DNA of 64,000 nt from Candidatus Methylopumilus universalis (GCF_006364435.1 NZ_CP040977.1:1116001-1180000), one strand, 5' to 3'; shown: positions 24,253-34,069, counted from the first letter of the stretch. A program made the numbers and translations. The notes: generated by a model not told the origin, from the letters alone.

Positions 24253-24513
24253 TTACTGAGGTGGTGCAGCAGGTGCTTTTCTACCTGGCGCTGCTGGCGG
24301 TGTGTAGCCTGCGATACGACACTGAATACCTTCAACAAGTTTACCTTTGGCGCCATGTTGAATAATGGTACATGTCTGAATTAAATTCTTGCTTTGTAAT
24401 TCTGAAATAGTTTTTCTTAACTCTTTTAAATCAATCCCTGTATCTTTTACGATCTCGTGATCAATTTTTTGTCCATGTTTTTGTAAATATTTTAATACCA
24501 CTTCTTTTGTCAT
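24253..24513 (-). CDS. small winged-helix-like protein of unknown function
   Basis: An 86-residue protein with a good Shine-Dalgarno (GAAAGG). Residues 1-55 read like a winged helix (VLKYLQKHGQKIDHEIVKDTGID, then LRKTISELQSKNLI), followed by a strand pair and a Pro/Ala-rich tail (PPAAPGRKAPAAPP). It is probably DNA-binding, but no regulon is suggested. It lies about 40 nt downstream of tRNA-Ile2 and rpoD on the same strand with no terminator visible in between, so it may be carried on the rpoD transcript. Confidence 0.6.
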   Translation of the reverse strand: MTKEVVLKYLQKHGQKIDHEIVKDTGIDLKELRKTISELQSKNLIQTCTIIQHGAKGKLVEGIQCRIAGYTPPAAPGRKAPAAPPQ

Positions 24514-24552
24514 ATTGTTACCTTTCTTTTTACTTACTTTTTAATTCTAATT

Positions 24553-24629
24553 TGGTGGGCCCACCTGGACTCGAACCAGGGACCAAAGGATTATGAGTCC
24601 TCTGCTCTAACCAACTGAGCTATAGGCCC
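24553..24629 (-). tRNA. tRNA-Ile2 with CAT anticodon (lysidine-modified)
   Basis: A 77-nt cloverleaf with a 7-bp acceptor stem (GGGCCTA / TGGGCCC, one G-T pair), encoded CCA, D-loop AGCTCAGTTGG and T-arm GGTTCGAGTCC. The anticodon loop is CTCATAA, anticodon CAT. CAT could be Met, but the GGGCC acceptor end, the GGACTCATAATCC anticodon arm and the position after rpoD fit betaproteobacterial tRNA-Ile2. In that tRNA the anticodon C is converted to lysidine by TilS to read AUA. It lies 14 nt after the rpoD stop and is probably processed from its transcript. Confidence 0.85.
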
Positions 24630-24643
24630 TCTGATAGATTAAT

Positions 24644-26584
24644 TTATTCTTTTCCGTTTTCTAAAAAGCTACGTAATCTTTCTGAGCGTGTTGGATGTCT
24701 CAATTTTCTCAAAGCCTTTGCTTCAATCTGTCGAATACGCTCACGCGTGACATCAAACTGTTTACCCACTTCTTCTAACGTATGATCTGTATTCATTTCA
24801 ATACCAAAACGCATACGTAAGACCTTAGCTTCGCGTGGTGTCAGAGACTCTAAAATTTCTGCTGTCACATCACGCAGTGATCCGTATACAGCCGCATCAA
24901 TCGGGGTTAATGTTGCTGCATCTTCAATAAAGTCGCCAAGATGAGAATCTTCATCATCACCTATCGGTGTTTCCATCGAAATAGGCTCTTTGGAAATTTT
25001 TAAAATCTTGCGAATCTTATCTTCAGGCATTTCCATTTTTTCAGCGAGTACTGATGGGTCAGGTTCAGCACCTGTGGATTGTAAAATTTGTCGTGAGATA
25101 CGATTCATCTTATTAATCGTTTCAATCATATGCACTGGAATACGAATTGTTCTTGCTTGGTCAGCGATAGAACGAGTAATCGCTTGTCGAATCCACCAAG
25201 TCGCATATGTTGAAAATTTATAGCCACGACGATATTCAAATTTATCGACGGCTTTCATCAAACCGATATTACCTTCTTGAATGAGGTCTAAGAATTGAAG
25301 GCCACGGTTGGTGTATTTTTTTGCAATCGAAATCACAAGACGTAAGTTAGCTTCAATCATTTCGCGTTTTGCACGACGAGCTCTTGCTTCACCTGTCGTC
25401 ATTTGCTTATTGATTTCTTTTAAATCTTTAATCGACAAACCTGCTTCTTTTTCAATCGCAATTAATTGATCTTGCTGATCTACGATGGAATGCTTAAAGC
25501 GTTCTAATTTTGCGTTATAAGCTTTGTCTAGTTTTAATTCATCGACAAGCCAATTGAGATTCGTTTCATTACCGGGAAAGCTCTTAATAAAATGTGTGCG
25601 AGGCATACCTGATTTTTCCACACAGAAGTCCATCAATTTTCTTTCGTGTATACGAATTTGATTTACGCGATTTCTAACGGAGTCACAAAGAGCTTCCACT
25701 TGTTTCGCTGAAAATCTAAATTCCATAAGCTCTTTTAAAACAGATTCATGAAGTTTTTTATACGCAGGATCGTCAATACCTTTTTTAAGACGAATATCAT
25801 TCATCTTCTGATTAGTTTTTCGGATCGCAGCAAAACGCGTTAAAACTTCTTCACGCAATTTGGCAAGCGCTTCAGCTGAAATTGCAGCGGCTTTAGCGCC
25901 ATCTGCATCATCGTCTTCTTCTGCATCAATATCTTCTTCGACTTCCTCTTCGGCTTCAGCAGCTACGATCGGCGCTTCGACTTCTACATCGATTAAACCA
26001 TCTACCACTTCATCGACACTTAATTCATTGGATTCAACTTTATCAACCATCGCAAGAAGTTCGGTGATAGTTGTAGGACATGCTGCAATTGCTTGCACCA
26101 TGTGTTTTAAACCGTCTTCAATGCGCTTTGCAATTTCAATTTCGCCCTCGCGCGTTAATAGATCCACAGTTCCCATTTCACGCATATACATGCGCACAGG
26201 ATCAGTTGTTCTTCCAAATTCAGAATCCACAGTGGCAAGGGCTTGCTCAGCCTCTTCAGCCGCTTCTTCATCTGTCACAGGAGGTGGCACATCTGCCATG
26301 AGGAGCGCTTCTGCATCAGGCGCTTGTTCATAGACCATGATCCCCATATCGTTGATCATGCTCACAATGCCTTCAATTTGTTCTGACTCTTGAATTTCGT
26401 CAGGCAAGTGGTCGTTGATTTCAGCGAAAGTTACATAGCCTCGCTCTTTACCAAGGACGATTAAGGTTTTAAGACGGGCACGTCGCTCTTCGATAGCCTG
26501 AGGATTTGCGTCATTCGCATTTCCATAGAAATCTTTCATTTTGGGGTTCTTTTTTTGCGACGGGTCTTTTTTTGGTCTGGCCAT
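24644..26584 (-). CDS. rpoD: RNA polymerase primary sigma factor RpoD (sigma-70)
   Basis: A 646-residue primary sigma factor. Region 1.1 is at the N-terminus, followed by an acidic insertion (residues about 190-235, [18 protein letters not shown]) in the non-conserved region. Region 2 includes [12 protein letters not shown] and [17 protein letters not shown], and region 4 ends with the [23 protein letters not shown]. It recognises the -10 and -35 boxes of housekeeping promoters. It is the last protein gene of the rpsU-yqeY-dnaG-rpoD block, separated from dnaG by 109 nt with a hairpin, and followed by tRNA-Ile2. Confidence 0.97.
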   Translation of the reverse strand: MARPKKDPSQKKNPKMKDFYGNANDANPQAIEERRARLKTLIVLGKERGYVTFAEINDHLPDEIQESEQIEGIVSMINDMGIMVYEQAPDAEALLMADVPPPVTDEEAAEEAEQALATVDSEFGRTTDPVRMYMREMGTVDLLTREGEIEIAKRIEDGLKHMVQAIAACPTTITELLAMVDKVESNELSVDEVVDGLIDVEVEAPIVAAEAEEEVEEDIDAEEDDDADGAKAAAISAEALAKLREEVLTRFAAIRKTNQKMNDIRLKKGIDDPAYKKLHESVLKELMEFRFSAKQVEALCDSVRNRVNQIRIHERKLMDFCVEKSGMPRTHFIKSFPGNETNLNWLVDELKLDKAYNAKLERFKHSIVDQQDQLIAIEKEAGLSIKDLKEINKQMTTGEARARRAKREMIEANLRLVISIAKKYTNRGLQFLDLIQEGNIGLMKAVDKFEYRRGYKFSTYATWWIRQAITRSIADQARTIRIPVHMIETINKMNRISRQILQSTGAEPDPSVLAEKMEMPEDKIRKILKISKEPISMETPIGDDEDSHLGDFIEDAATLTPIDAAVYGSLRDVTAEILESLTPREAKVLRMRFGIEMNTDHTLEEVGKQFDVTRERIRQIEAKALRKLRHPTRSERLRSFLENGKE

Positions 26585-26661
26585 GCTCTACCTCTTCTTG
26601 TTAGGGCTTATTTTGCCTTATAAATCAACAAAATATAAATAAACGCGTAACCTTCAAGTGT

Positions 26662-26682
26662 ACCAAAAAGGGCCTTTTTGGT
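26662..26682 (-). repeat. hairpin in the dnaG-rpoD gap
   Basis: A perfect 10-bp dyad (ACCAAAAAGG / CCTTTTTGGT) with a single central base lies 11 nt after the dnaG stop. There is no T-run after it on the minus strand, so it is more likely an RNA processing or stability element than a true terminator. This would let rpoD and dnaG be expressed at different levels. Confidence 0.55.
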
Positions 26683-26693
26683 CAATGAAAGGC

Positions 26694-28445
26694 TTAAGTT
26701 TTAGGGGGTGTTTTGGGTCTTTGGGTAAGCGTTTTAAGGTGTTCTTTTTCTTCATTTGTTAAGCTACTTAAAGGCTTATCTTTCAAAGCACTAAAATGGG
26801 CCTTCGTTTTAGACGCTTTTCCCTGCTCAAGGAGGGTTTTTCTCGCCCCCTCAATTTCAGACTCAAAATGGATCTGATCATCAAAGTGGGTAAGCTCCTC
26901 ATTGACTAAGTCCATCACCACATTATCTACTTGTGATTTAAGACCATGGAGGATTGAAGAAGGTTTCGATTCAGGTTGATTTAAGGCAATTTCTAAGACT
27001 TTTTTAAGTAAATCATCTTCAAAAGATTCTGTTTGAGCCAACGCTAAATCTTCGCTCATGGCCAGCTGGGGCTTTAAGATAAGAAGTAAAATAAATTGAC
27101 GTTTGATTGATGCTGGAAGCTTTCCCTTTGTTTTAACATAGGATTTATTGGCTTGAAATTGAGGCTGTGCCACATGAAGCAATTGATCTATTTCTTTATC
27201 ATTCAAATGAAGCAATTCCGCAAAACGTTTACGTAAAAGTAAGCTTAATTTAGGCGCCGTGATCTCTTTTAAGATAGGCTCTGCTTCATTTAAAAATTTC
27301 ACTTTATCTTCTTGAGTCGCTAAATGATTTTTTTCAGTTAATTGCTGGATTAAATACTGCGACAAAGGCATCGCTTCTTGCATCATCGATTCAAAAGCTT
27401 CCTTGCTATGCAATCGAATAAAACTATCAGGATCATGCTCTTCAGGTAAAAATAAAAATTTCAAAACAACTTTATCATTCAGGCTCGGAAGTGCATTCAT
27501 CATGGCGCGCCAAGCTGCCGCTTGTCCTGCATTATCGCCATCAAAACAAAAAATAATCGTATCAGTTTGGCGCATTAATTTTTTAATATGGAATGCAGAT
27601 GTGGCGGTACCCAATGTCGCGACTGCATGCGTCACACCAAATTGGGCGAGACCTACGACATCCATATAGCCTTCTACTACGAGGACACAACCTTTTTCGC
27701 GAATCGATCGACGCGCTGCGAAAAGACCATAGAGCTCTTGGCTCTTTTGGAAGAGTGGTGTTTCAGGTGAGTTGTAATATTTAGGCGTATCTTCGGGATT
27801 GATTACTCGCCCACCGAATCCAATAATTTCGCCTTTCATATTATGAATAGGAAACATGATGCGATCACGGAAACGATCATAGCGTTTACCTTGATCGTTC
27901 TTTAAGACGAGACCCGCAATATTAAGTGCTTCATCATCGTATTTTTTAAATACGCTTTCTAAATTTTGCCAACCTTCGGGGGCATATCCTAATTGAAATG
28001 TTTTTGCAATTTGCCCTGTAAGTCCACGTTTTTTTAAATACTCAATCGCGCGTTCTGATTTTTTTAACGCACTTTGATAATACTGAGACGCGAGTTCTAG
28101 AGCTTCGCCAAGTGCTAAATTTTTTTCTTTAACTTCGGGTGAAATTCTTTGTGAATCTTGCGGCACAGCAAGACCAACTGACTTAGCAAGATCTTCTACC
28201 GCATCCACGAAGCTCATACCTTGATATTCGATTAAGAAACTTAAAGCTGACCCATGCGCGCCACAACCAAAGCAATGGTAAAACTGTTTCGAAGGGCTTA
28301 CTGTAAATGAAGGCGACTTCTCTTGATGAAAAGGACAGCAAGCCACATAGTTACTACCGGCTTTTTTTAAAGGCACACTTTTATCAATCACATCGATCAC
28401 ATCGACACGATTTAAAAGTTCTTGGATGAACGACTCTGGAATCAT
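26694..28445 (-). CDS. dnaG: DNA primase
   Basis: A 583-residue primase that makes RNA primers for replication. The N-terminal zinc finger is complete (CPFHQEKSPSF and FHCFGCG-type pattern, residues about 37-62). The catalytic core contains the RNA-polymerase motif and the TOPRIM signature VVEGYMDV near residue 255, with the metal-binding FCFDGDNAG. The C-terminal domain contacts DnaB. It lies between yqeY and rpoD as usual. A terminator-like hairpin lies between yqeY and dnaG, so dnaG depends on read-through or its own promoter. Confidence 0.96.
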   Translation of the reverse strand: MIPESFIQELLNRVDVIDVIDKSVPLKKAGSNYVACCPFHQEKSPSFTVSPSKQFYHCFGCGAHGSALSFLIEYQGMSFVDAVEDLAKSVGLAVPQDSQRISPEVKEKNLALGEALELASQYYQSALKKSERAIEYLKKRGLTGQIAKTFQLGYAPEGWQNLESVFKKYDDEALNIAGLVLKNDQGKRYDRFRDRIMFPIHNMKGEIIGFGGRVINPEDTPKYYNSPETPLFQKSQELYGLFAARRSIREKGCVLVVEGYMDVVGLAQFGVTHAVATLGTATSAFHIKKLMRQTDTIIFCFDGDNAGQAAAWRAMMNALPSLNDKVVLKFLFLPEEHDPDSFIRLHSKEAFESMMQEAMPLSQYLIQQLTEKNHLATQEDKVKFLNEAEPILKEITAPKLSLLLRKRFAELLHLNDKEIDQLLHVAQPQFQANKSYVKTKGKLPASIKRQFILLLILKPQLAMSEDLALAQTESFEDDLLKKVLEIALNQPESKPSSILHGLKSQVDNVVMDLVNEELTHFDDQIHFESEIEGARKTLLEQGKASKTKAHFSALKDKPLSSLTNEEKEHLKTLTQRPKTPPKT

Positions 28446-28462
28446 ATGCGTTTAATCATAGC

Positions 28463-28492
28463 TTAAAAATAAAAAGGAGCCTTAAGCCCCTT
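28463..28492 (-). terminator. terminator or attenuator between yqeY and dnaG
   Basis: On the minus strand AAGGGGC pairs with GGCTCCTT (one G-T pair) around a short loop and is followed by TTTATTTTT. It lies some 45 nt after the yqeY stop and before dnaG, and should reduce read-through from rpsU-yqeY into dnaG-rpoD. Confidence 0.6.
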
Positions 28493-28535
28493 CATCATTT
28501 TTTTAAATTTTTATATTGAGTTTTTTGGGAGGCTA

Positions 28536-28979
28536 TCAACCAAGCTTTTGTTTGATGAGGGCTGATAATTTACCCATATCTGCTCGACCCACTACTTGTG
28601 GTTTGACGATCGCCATCACTTGACCCATCTCTTTAATGCTTGTGGCGTTTGTGGCCTTAATCGCAGCATCTAAAATGGCACTCACTTCTTCGTCAGTTAG
28701 CGCTTGTGGAAGATAGCTTTGTAAGATTACCACTTCAGCTTTTTCAGCATCAGCTAAATCTTGTCTTTTTGCAGACTCGTAGGCTTCAATGGAATCACGA
28801 CGTTGCTTTAACATTTTTTCAATGACAGCCATGACATCTTGATCCGTCAATTCAATACGCTCATCGACTTCACGCTGTTTAATAGCTGATTGAAGAAGTC
28901 TAATTGTGCCAAGACGAACGACGTCTTTAGCGCGCATAGCATCCTTCATGTCCTCAGTAATTTTTACTTTTAAGGACAT
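28536..28979 (-). CDS. yqeY: GatB/YqeY domain protein
   Basis: A 147-residue helical protein made only of the YqeY domain, which resembles the tRNA-binding tail of the amidotransferase subunit GatB. The LKVKITEDMKDAMRAKD start and VVGRADMGKLSALIKQKL end are typical. Its role is unclear; a tRNA-related function is presumed. It occupies the standard position between rpsU (9-nt gap) and dnaG. Confidence 0.9.
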   Translation of the reverse strand: MSLKVKITEDMKDAMRAKDVVRLGTIRLLQSAIKQREVDERIELTDQDVMAVIEKMLKQRRDSIEAYESAKRQDLADAEKAEVVILQSYLPQALTDEEVSAILDAAIKATNATSIKEMGQVMAIVKPQVVGRADMGKLSALIKQKLG

Positions 28980-28988
28980 CTTAAAAAA

Positions 28989-29201
28989 TTAGAATAATTT
29001 TGGGGGGAGCATTTGATTGCGAAGACGACGGTACTGACGCTTGACTGCCGCAGCAGCTTTACGTTTACGTTCCCACGTTGGCTTCTCATAGAACTCACGC
29101 GCACGTAAGTCGTTGATAAGACCGGTCTTCTCAATTAAGCGCTTGAAACGACGAAGTGCTACGTCGAATGGCTCGTTTTCTTTTACACGTACTGTTGACA
29201 T
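28989..29201 (-). CDS. rpsU: 30S ribosomal protein S21
   Basis: A 70-residue basic ribosomal protein with the S21 pattern: [19 protein letters not shown], then [21 protein letters not shown]. It binds 16S rRNA near the anti-Shine-Dalgarno and aids initiation. It is the first gene of the macromolecular-synthesis block, divergent from tsaD. Confidence 0.96.
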   Translation of the reverse strand: MSTVRVKENEPFDVALRRFKRLIEKTGLINDLRAREFYEKPTWERKRKAAAAVKRQYRRLRNQMLPPKLF

Positions 29202-29320
29202 TAAACTCTCTTATTTTAAATAATGCGTTTTTGTGTGTTTTCCCAAAATGGAATTTCGGAAAAGTCCGTTATTTTAATGCTAATCTACTCATTTATCAAT
29301 CTTTTTTGAGCCTTAAACCC

Positions 29321-30319
29321 ATGCTGGTACTTGGTATTGAAACCTCCTGTGATGAGACTGGACTCGCCCTTTTTGACAATGAAAAAGGTCTTTTAGGTCA
29401 TGTGCTTCATTCTCAAGTCGACCTTCATGAAGCTTATGGCGGCGTAGTCCCTGAATTAGCGTCCCGTGACCATATTAGGCTTATTTTGCCCTTACTTGAA
29501 AGTCTTTTTAAAAAGACAGGGGTTAAAAAAGAAGATGTGGATGCCATTGCTTATACGCAAGGCCCTGGTTTATCTGGAGCTTTGTTGGTTGGAAGTTCGC
29601 TCGCTGAAGCGCTAGCCTTTGCACTTCAAATCCCTACGGTTCCGATCCATCATTTAGAGGGACATTTATTAGCCCCCTTATTGGAAAAAGATCCGCCTAC
29701 TTTTCCTTTTTTAGCCCTTTTGGTTTCTGGGGGTCACACGCAAATTATTCATGTGAAAAAAATCGGTCAATATGAAATTATTGGTGACACTTTAGATGAT
29801 GCTGCAGGGGAGGCTTTTGATAAAACAGCACAATTATTAGGCTTAGGTTACCCAGGCGGATTGGCTTTGTCACTTTTAGCTGAAAAAGGAAAGCCTTGTT
29901 TTGATTTACCGAGACCCCTGATGCATAGCAAAGATTTAAATTTTAGTTTTAGTGGATTAAAAACGGCAGTGTTGCATTTAATCCGCGCACAAGAAAATTT
30001 AACAGATGAAATCAAAGCTGATATTGCTTTTGCATTCCAGGAAGCGATCACTGATGTCTTAAGTAAAAAATGTCTCGCAGGACTCGATCAAACACACTTG
30101 AAACATCTTGTTGTTTCAGGGGGTGTGGGTGCAAATAAGCAATTACGTGAAAAATTAAAAACTGAATTATCTAAAAAAAATTATGAAGTTTTTTTTCCGC
30201 GCTTAGAATTCTGCACAGACAATGGCGCCATGATTGCATTTGCTGGCGCGATGCGACTAGAAACTTCCTTAAAACGTGATCTTAGTTTTATAGTTAAACC
30301 CAGATGGCAACTCGCTTAA
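29321..30319 (+). CDS. tsaD: tRNA N6-adenosine threonylcarbamoyltransferase TsaD
   Basis: Transfers threonylcarbamoyl to A37 of ANN-decoding tRNAs, with TsaB and TsaE. I start at ATG 29321, which gives [14 protein letters not shown], the universal N-terminus; a longer in-frame extension to 29156 overlaps rpsU and is unlike the family. The product is 332 residues. The metal-binding HHLEGH motif (about 109) and the ASKA-type LVSGGHTQ and [11 protein letters not shown] segments are all present. It is divergent from rpsU, the usual betaproteobacterial and enterobacterial arrangement. Confidence 0.95.
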   Translation: MLVLGIETSCDETGLALFDNEKGLLGHVLHSQVDLHEAYGGVVPELASRDHIRLILPLLESLFKKTGVKKEDVDAIAYTQGPGLSGALLVGSSLAEALAFALQIPTVPIHHLEGHLLAPLLEKDPPTFPFLALLVSGGHTQIIHVKKIGQYEIIGDTLDDAAGEAFDKTAQLLGLGYPGGLALSLLAEKGKPCFDLPRPLMHSKDLNFSFSGLKTAVLHLIRAQENLTDEIKADIAFAFQEAITDVLSKKCLAGLDQTHLKHLVVSGGVGANKQLREKLKTELSKKNYEVFFPRLEFCTDNGAMIAFAGAMRLETSLKRDLSFIVKPRWQLA

Positions 30320-30323
30320 AAAA

Positions 30324-30914
30324 TTATTTCTTATCTCTAAAACTTGATTCGGTGCCATTGATTAAGCGTTTAATATTATCAATGTGACGAAGAATTAAAA
30401 TCAGCGCAATGATGGACGATGCAATCAATTGATAAAAATCAATGGCATAAAAAAAGCCTATCACAGGGGATAAGCTTGCTGCAATGATGGCCGCCAAAGA
30501 TGAATAACGCCAGATGATAAACACAGCGAACCATATAGCTAATACTGTGCATCCCATCACCCACGAAAACATAAAGAGAATACCTGCAGCCGTTGCAACC
30601 CCCTTACCCCCTTTGAAGCCATAATAAATAGGAAAAATATGTCCTATGAGTGTGGCAATTGCAACAAGCGCTACCATCACCGGAGACAATTCAAAATATT
30701 GCGCTAAGCCGACTGTCAAAGAACCTTTAAGAGCATCGCCTAGAAGGGTTAATAATGCAGCTAATTTTTTTCCTGTTCGTAAGACATTCGTGGCACCTGG
30801 ATTTTTTGAGCCTATCGTGCGAGGATCAGGCAAAGAAAATAAATGACTCATCACGATGCCAAATGAAATAGCACCCATGAGATAACTAAAAAGAATGTAA
30901 ATCACGTTCATCAT
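30324..30914 (-). CDS. plsY: glycerol-3-phosphate acyltransferase PlsY
   Basis: A 196-residue inner-membrane enzyme that transfers an acyl group from acyl-phosphate to glycerol-3-phosphate, the first step of phospholipid synthesis. Five hydrophobic helices and the conserved loops are visible: GSKNPGATNVLR (about 37-48) and GFKGGKGVAT (about 97-106). A second Met follows the first, so the start may be one codon shorter. It converges on tsaD with a 4-nt gap and is divergent from folB. Confidence 0.95.
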   Translation of the reverse strand: MMNVIYILFSYLMGAISFGIVMSHLFSLPDPRTIGSKNPGATNVLRTGKKLAALLTLLGDALKGSLTVGLAQYFELSPVMVALVAIATLIGHIFPIYYGFKGGKGVATAAGILFMFSWVMGCTVLAIWFAVFIIWRYSSLAAIIAASLSPVIGFFYAIDFYQLIASSIIALILILRHIDNIKRLINGTESSFRDKK

Positions 30915-30966
30915 TTGAAAATCACTTTATAATGAAACCTCTATTTTACAATTTTTTGAAGCGCTC

Positions 30967-31329
30967 ATGACGGCCCCACTTATTTTTATAGAAGAGATGA
31001 AAGTTGAAACCATTATTGGTGTCTCGGATTGGGAACGCGCATTACCTCAAATATTGGTGATTGATCTTGAAATGGCTTTGCCACAATTAGCCTCAACGAC
31101 TTCTGATTTAATTGGGGATACCATTGATTACGGCATCGTTGCTGAGCGCATTAAATCCATCACAACAAGTCACACATTTAAACTCTTAGAGCCTTTAGCT
31201 CATCTCATTATTGAAACATTAGAAAAAGAATTTAAGTCTCCCTGGATGAAGCTTAAAATTTCAAAACCTCAGATTTTGCCGCAAGTGAAAGCTGTCGGTG
31301 TCATCTTTGAAAAAGGAAGTCGTCCTTAA
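30967..31329 (+). CDS. folB: dihydroneopterin aldolase
   Basis: A 120-residue FolB-family enzyme of folate synthesis that cleaves dihydroneopterin to hydroxymethyl-dihydropterin and glycolaldehyde. The IFIEEMKVETIIGVSDWER start is typical, with the substrate-contact Glu within it; the conserved Lys is in the C-terminal KISKPQILP segment. In beta- and gammaproteobacteria it is commonly paired with plsY, as here (divergent). Its stop overlaps the xerD stop by 4 nt. Confidence 0.93.
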   Translation: MTAPLIFIEEMKVETIIGVSDWERALPQILVIDLEMALPQLASTTSDLIGDTIDYGIVAERIKSITTSHTFKLLEPLAHLIIETLEKEFKSPWMKLKISKPQILPQVKAVGVIFEKGSRP

Positions 31330-32252
31330 CCTCTCGGGTGATGTGTTTCGTGAAGTTTTTTTAAACGCTCGCGTGCCACATGTGTATAAATTTGTGTCGT
31401 TGAAATATCTGCATGCCCCAATAACATTTGAACGACTCTTAAATCTGCACCGTGATTAAGTAGATGTGTGGCAAAAGCATGTCGTAAGACATGTGGTGAT
31501 AATGTTTTTTGGATGTCCGCGATCAATGCATAGCGTTTAATTAAATGCCAAAATGATTGTCGCGTCATACATTCTCCGCGTTGTGTGACAAACAAATCAT
31601 CCGACACATGCTGATTAAGAATATGGGGTCTTGCTTCTTTTAAATAACGATCAATCCATTCGACAGCCACTTCTCCCATAGGGACTAATCTTGTTTTGCT
31701 GCCTTTACCTGTGACGCGAATCACACCATCACTCAAACTCACTTCAGTCACTCTTAGACTAATAAGTTCAGTCACACGCAAACCACAGGCATAAAGAAGT
31801 TCTAGCATCGCGCGATCTCGAAGACCTAAGGGTGTTTCAATTGGAGGGGCTTTTAAAAGAGATTCGACCTCAGTTTCATTTAAACTTTTAGGAAGTGATT
31901 TCGGTAACTTTGGGGCTTCTACATGAAGGGTAGGATCTTCATTGATATGACGTTCGCGTAAGTGATATCGATAGAAACGTCTCAGTGTTGCGATCAGTCT
32001 TGAAATACTTCTTGCTTTGACATGACTAAATTTATTAGCGAGATAAGCTTGAATATCGCTTTGATGAGCCTCTAATAATATTTTCTTAATACTCTTATTT
32101 AGAAATTCGGAGAACTGCATTAAATCAAAACGATAACTCTCCAAAGTATTTTTGGCTAAACCATCTTCAAGCCATAGGTGATCAATAAATTGATCGATGA
32201 CTTTTTTTTCGTCATCAGAAATAACAATGGGATCTCGTGTTTTCTTCGCCAT
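31326..32252 (-). CDS. xerD: site-specific tyrosine recombinase XerD
   Basis: A 308-residue Xer recombinase that resolves chromosome dimers at dif with its partner XerC. An N-terminal SAM-like core-binding domain (to about residue 110) precedes the catalytic domain, which has Arg in YACGLRVTEL, Lys in GKGSKTR, HVLRHAFATHL (HxxR), LGHADISTT and the nucleophile Tyr in QIYTHV. XerD rather than XerC is chosen on overall pattern and the neighbouring genes; a tree would be needed to be certain. It is not associated with any mobile element. Confidence 0.88.
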   Translation of the reverse strand: MAKKTRDPIVISDDEKKVIDQFIDHLWLEDGLAKNTLESYRFDLMQFSEFLNKSIKKILLEAHQSDIQAYLANKFSHVKARSISRLIATLRRFYRYHLRERHINEDPTLHVEAPKLPKSLPKSLNETEVESLLKAPPIETPLGLRDRAMLELLYACGLRVTELISLRVTEVSLSDGVIRVTGKGSKTRLVPMGEVAVEWIDRYLKEARPHILNQHVSDDLFVTQRGECMTRQSFWHLIKRYALIADIQKTLSPHVLRHAFATHLLNHGADLRVVQMLLGHADISTTQIYTHVARERLKKLHETHHPRG

Positions 32253-32274
32253 AGAAAAAGATTAACACAAATAA

Positions 32275-32300
32275 AAAAGCCCCGCTTTAACGGGGCTTTT
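32275..32300 (-). terminator. terminator of the rpsP-rimM-trmD-rplS operon
   Basis: A 10-bp stem (AAAAGCCCCG / CGGGGCTTTT) with a 6-nt loop lies a few bases after the rplS stop. A T6 run follows on the minus strand. It ends the ribosomal operon before xerD. Confidence 0.9.
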
Positions 32301-32304
32301 TAAA

Positions 32305-32751
32305 TTACTCAGCTGCCTTATCGGGAGCCGCCTCAGGCGCTGCCGCCTTCGGTGTTTCTGTTTTTGGAATATCTTGAATAATTTCTTTTTCGCGTGCATC
32401 TAATTTTTCACGGATACGCGCAGATTTTCCTGAACGCTCACGTAAGTAATAAAGTTTTGCACGACGCACATCACCGCGACGTTTTAATTCGATCGATGCG
32501 ATGAGTGGAGAATAAGTTTGGAATGTACGTTCAACACCTTCACCTGATGAAATTTTTCTCACAGTGAATGCTGAATTGAGGCCACGATTTCTTTTTGAAA
32601 TCACAACACCTTCGTAAAGCTGCACACGTTTTCTTGTACCTTCGACTACATTTACACCGACTACGACTGTGTCGCCTGGTGCAAAGCTAGGGATGGTTTT
32701 ACCTAGACGAGCAATTTCTTCTTGCTCTAATAATTGAATAATATCTGCCAT
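32305..32751 (-). CDS. rplS: 50S ribosomal protein L19 with C-terminal extension
   Basis: A 148-residue protein. Residues 1 to about 121 are normal L19 ([38 protein letters not shown]), which sits at the 30S-50S interface. The remaining 27 residues are a low-complexity Pro/Ala/Glu/Lys tail ([18 protein letters not shown]) that most L19 proteins lack. A similar tail is on S16, encoded in the same operon. It is the last gene of rpsP-rimM-trmD-rplS. Confidence 0.95.
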   Translation of the reverse strand: MADIIQLLEQEEIARLGKTIPSFAPGDTVVVGVNVVEGTRKRVQLYEGVVISKRNRGLNSAFTVRKISSGEGVERTFQTYSPLIASIELKRRGDVRRAKLYYLRERSGKSARIREKLDAREKEIIQDIPKTETPKAAAPEAAPDKAAE

Positions 32752-32767
32752 AATCCGTTCCTTTTAG

Positions 32768-33535
32768 TTATATAGAGTCTTGTTCCTGCTTATCAATTTC
32801 TTGAAGCAGCCGAGTCTCTTCTTTAGTCAACAGCCTTGCGGCCAACAAATCAGGTCGCCTGACCTTGGTTAACGCTAACGATTGCTGAAATCGCCAGGCG
32901 CTAATTCTAGCATGGTTACCCGACAATAATACATCCGGCACCTTGGATCCTTCGAACACCTCAGGCCTCGTATAGTGAGGGCAATCAAGTAAGCCATTCA
33001 CAAACGAATCCTCAATAGCTGAGTTATCATCACCTAACACCCCTGGTAGTTGCCTAATAATGGCATCCATCACCACCATGGTGGGTAATTCCCCGCCACT
33101 TAATACGTAGTCACCAATTGAAATTTCTTCATCGACACTACTTTCGATCAACCGCTCATCAACCCCTTCATAACGACTCGCTAAAAAAATGAGCCCTGAA
33201 GCTTTTGACAATTCCATTACTTTTTGATGTGTGAGTGGCAATCCTCTTGGGGATAAATGAATCACTCGCACATCTTGAATACCTTTATTCATTTGCGCTT
33301 TTTTAGCCGCATCGATCGCCTTCTTTAAAGGCTCAATCATCATCAGCATGCCAGGGCCGCCGCCATAAGGCCTATCATCTACCGTGCGATGTGCATCACT
33401 CGTAAAATCTCTTGGATTCCATAACGTTAAATCTACAAACGCTTCATGAAATGCGCGAGAGGTAATACCGAAATCCTTTAATGCTTGAAACATCTCAGGA
33501 AAAAGTGTCACCACATCAAAAGATAAAGGTTTCAT
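32768..33535 (-). CDS. trmD: tRNA (guanine37-N1)-methyltransferase TrmD
   Basis: A 255-residue SPOUT-class enzyme that methylates G37 next to the anticodon and prevents frameshifting. [11 protein letters not shown] at the N-terminus, the trefoil-knot SAM site ([14 protein letters not shown], then [13 protein letters not shown]) and the RPEVFEG segment are all present. Its start abuts the rimM stop, and rplS follows after 16 nt. Confidence 0.96.
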   Translation of the reverse strand: MKPLSFDVVTLFPEMFQALKDFGITSRAFHEAFVDLTLWNPRDFTSDAHRTVDDRPYGGGPGMLMMIEPLKKAIDAAKKAQMNKGIQDVRVIHLSPRGLPLTHQKVMELSKASGLIFLASRYEGVDERLIESSVDEEISIGDYVLSGGELPTMVVMDAIIRQLPGVLGDDNSAIEDSFVNGLLDCPHYTRPEVFEGSKVPDVLLSGNHARISAWRFQQSLALTKVRRPDLLAARLLTKEETRLLQEIDKQEQDSI

Positions 33536-34039
33536 TTAAAAATCTTTATCCCAGTCGACTTCAATTTCTTTTTTTTCCATATCCACATTTAAAATTACAT
33601 GCGGAATAAAAGGGATTAAATACTCTTTGTCGCCCTTAACGACTAGGACATCGTTCGCTCCTGTTTCCAGAAAAGTTTGAACAACACCTAAATGTTCTTG
33701 TTTCTGGTTGATGACGGCATGTCCCATCAAATCATTCCAGTAATATTCGCCTTTTTCTAAGGCGGGTAACTCATGCTTGGGTATTAAAATTGTTTTATTT
33801 CTTAACCCAAATGCTGCATCTCGATCATCGATATTTACTAACTTAGCAACGATACTATTGCCATGTATTTTTGATGTTTCGATCGAATAACTTATGGATG
33901 ATTTTTCATCCCCAATAAGCCACTCTTTTTTGTTCAGAAGTTGATTGATATCTACCGTGAAGGGCTGGATCTTGATCCAACCTTTGACACCATATGGCCC
34001 ACTGATGCGTGCCATGATAAATTTTTCTCTCTCACTCAT
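33536..34039 (-). CDS. rimM: ribosome maturation factor RimM
   Basis: A 167-residue protein that assists 30S assembly by binding S19. The RimM N-domain motif GPYGVKGWIKI is present, and the C-terminal PRC-barrel includes ETGANDVLVVKGDKEYLIPF. The start is either ATG 34039 or an internal Met eight codons on (MARISG), which is closer to the usual family N-terminus. It lies between rpsP and trmD as usual. Confidence 0.93.
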   Translation of the reverse strand: MSEREKFIMARISGPYGVKGWIKIQPFTVDINQLLNKKEWLIGDEKSSISYSIETSKIHGNSIVAKLVNIDDRDAAFGLRNKTILIPKHELPALEKGEYYWNDLMGHAVINQKQEHLGVVQTFLETGANDVLVVKGDKEYLIPFIPHVILNVDMEKKEIEVDWDKDF

Positions 34040-34069
34040 ATCACTTGTATCAACAAGTGAATCAAAACA

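Noticed and set aside
24553-24629. tRNA-Met reading of the CAT anticodon
   Set aside because: Acceptor and anticodon arms and the place next to rpoD fit tRNA-Ile2; it also lacks initiator features such as the three G-C pairs of the anticodon stem.
25860-26333. Plus-strand open frame of 157 codons, Ala/Ser-rich
   Set aside because: It is the complement of the acidic Ala/Glu-rich part of rpoD; composition is a mirror of that region and no family pattern is seen.
31326-32252. Tyrosine recombinase as an integrase of a mobile element
   Set aside because: Length, catalytic pattern and housekeeping neighbours fit XerD; no att-like repeats or cargo are present.
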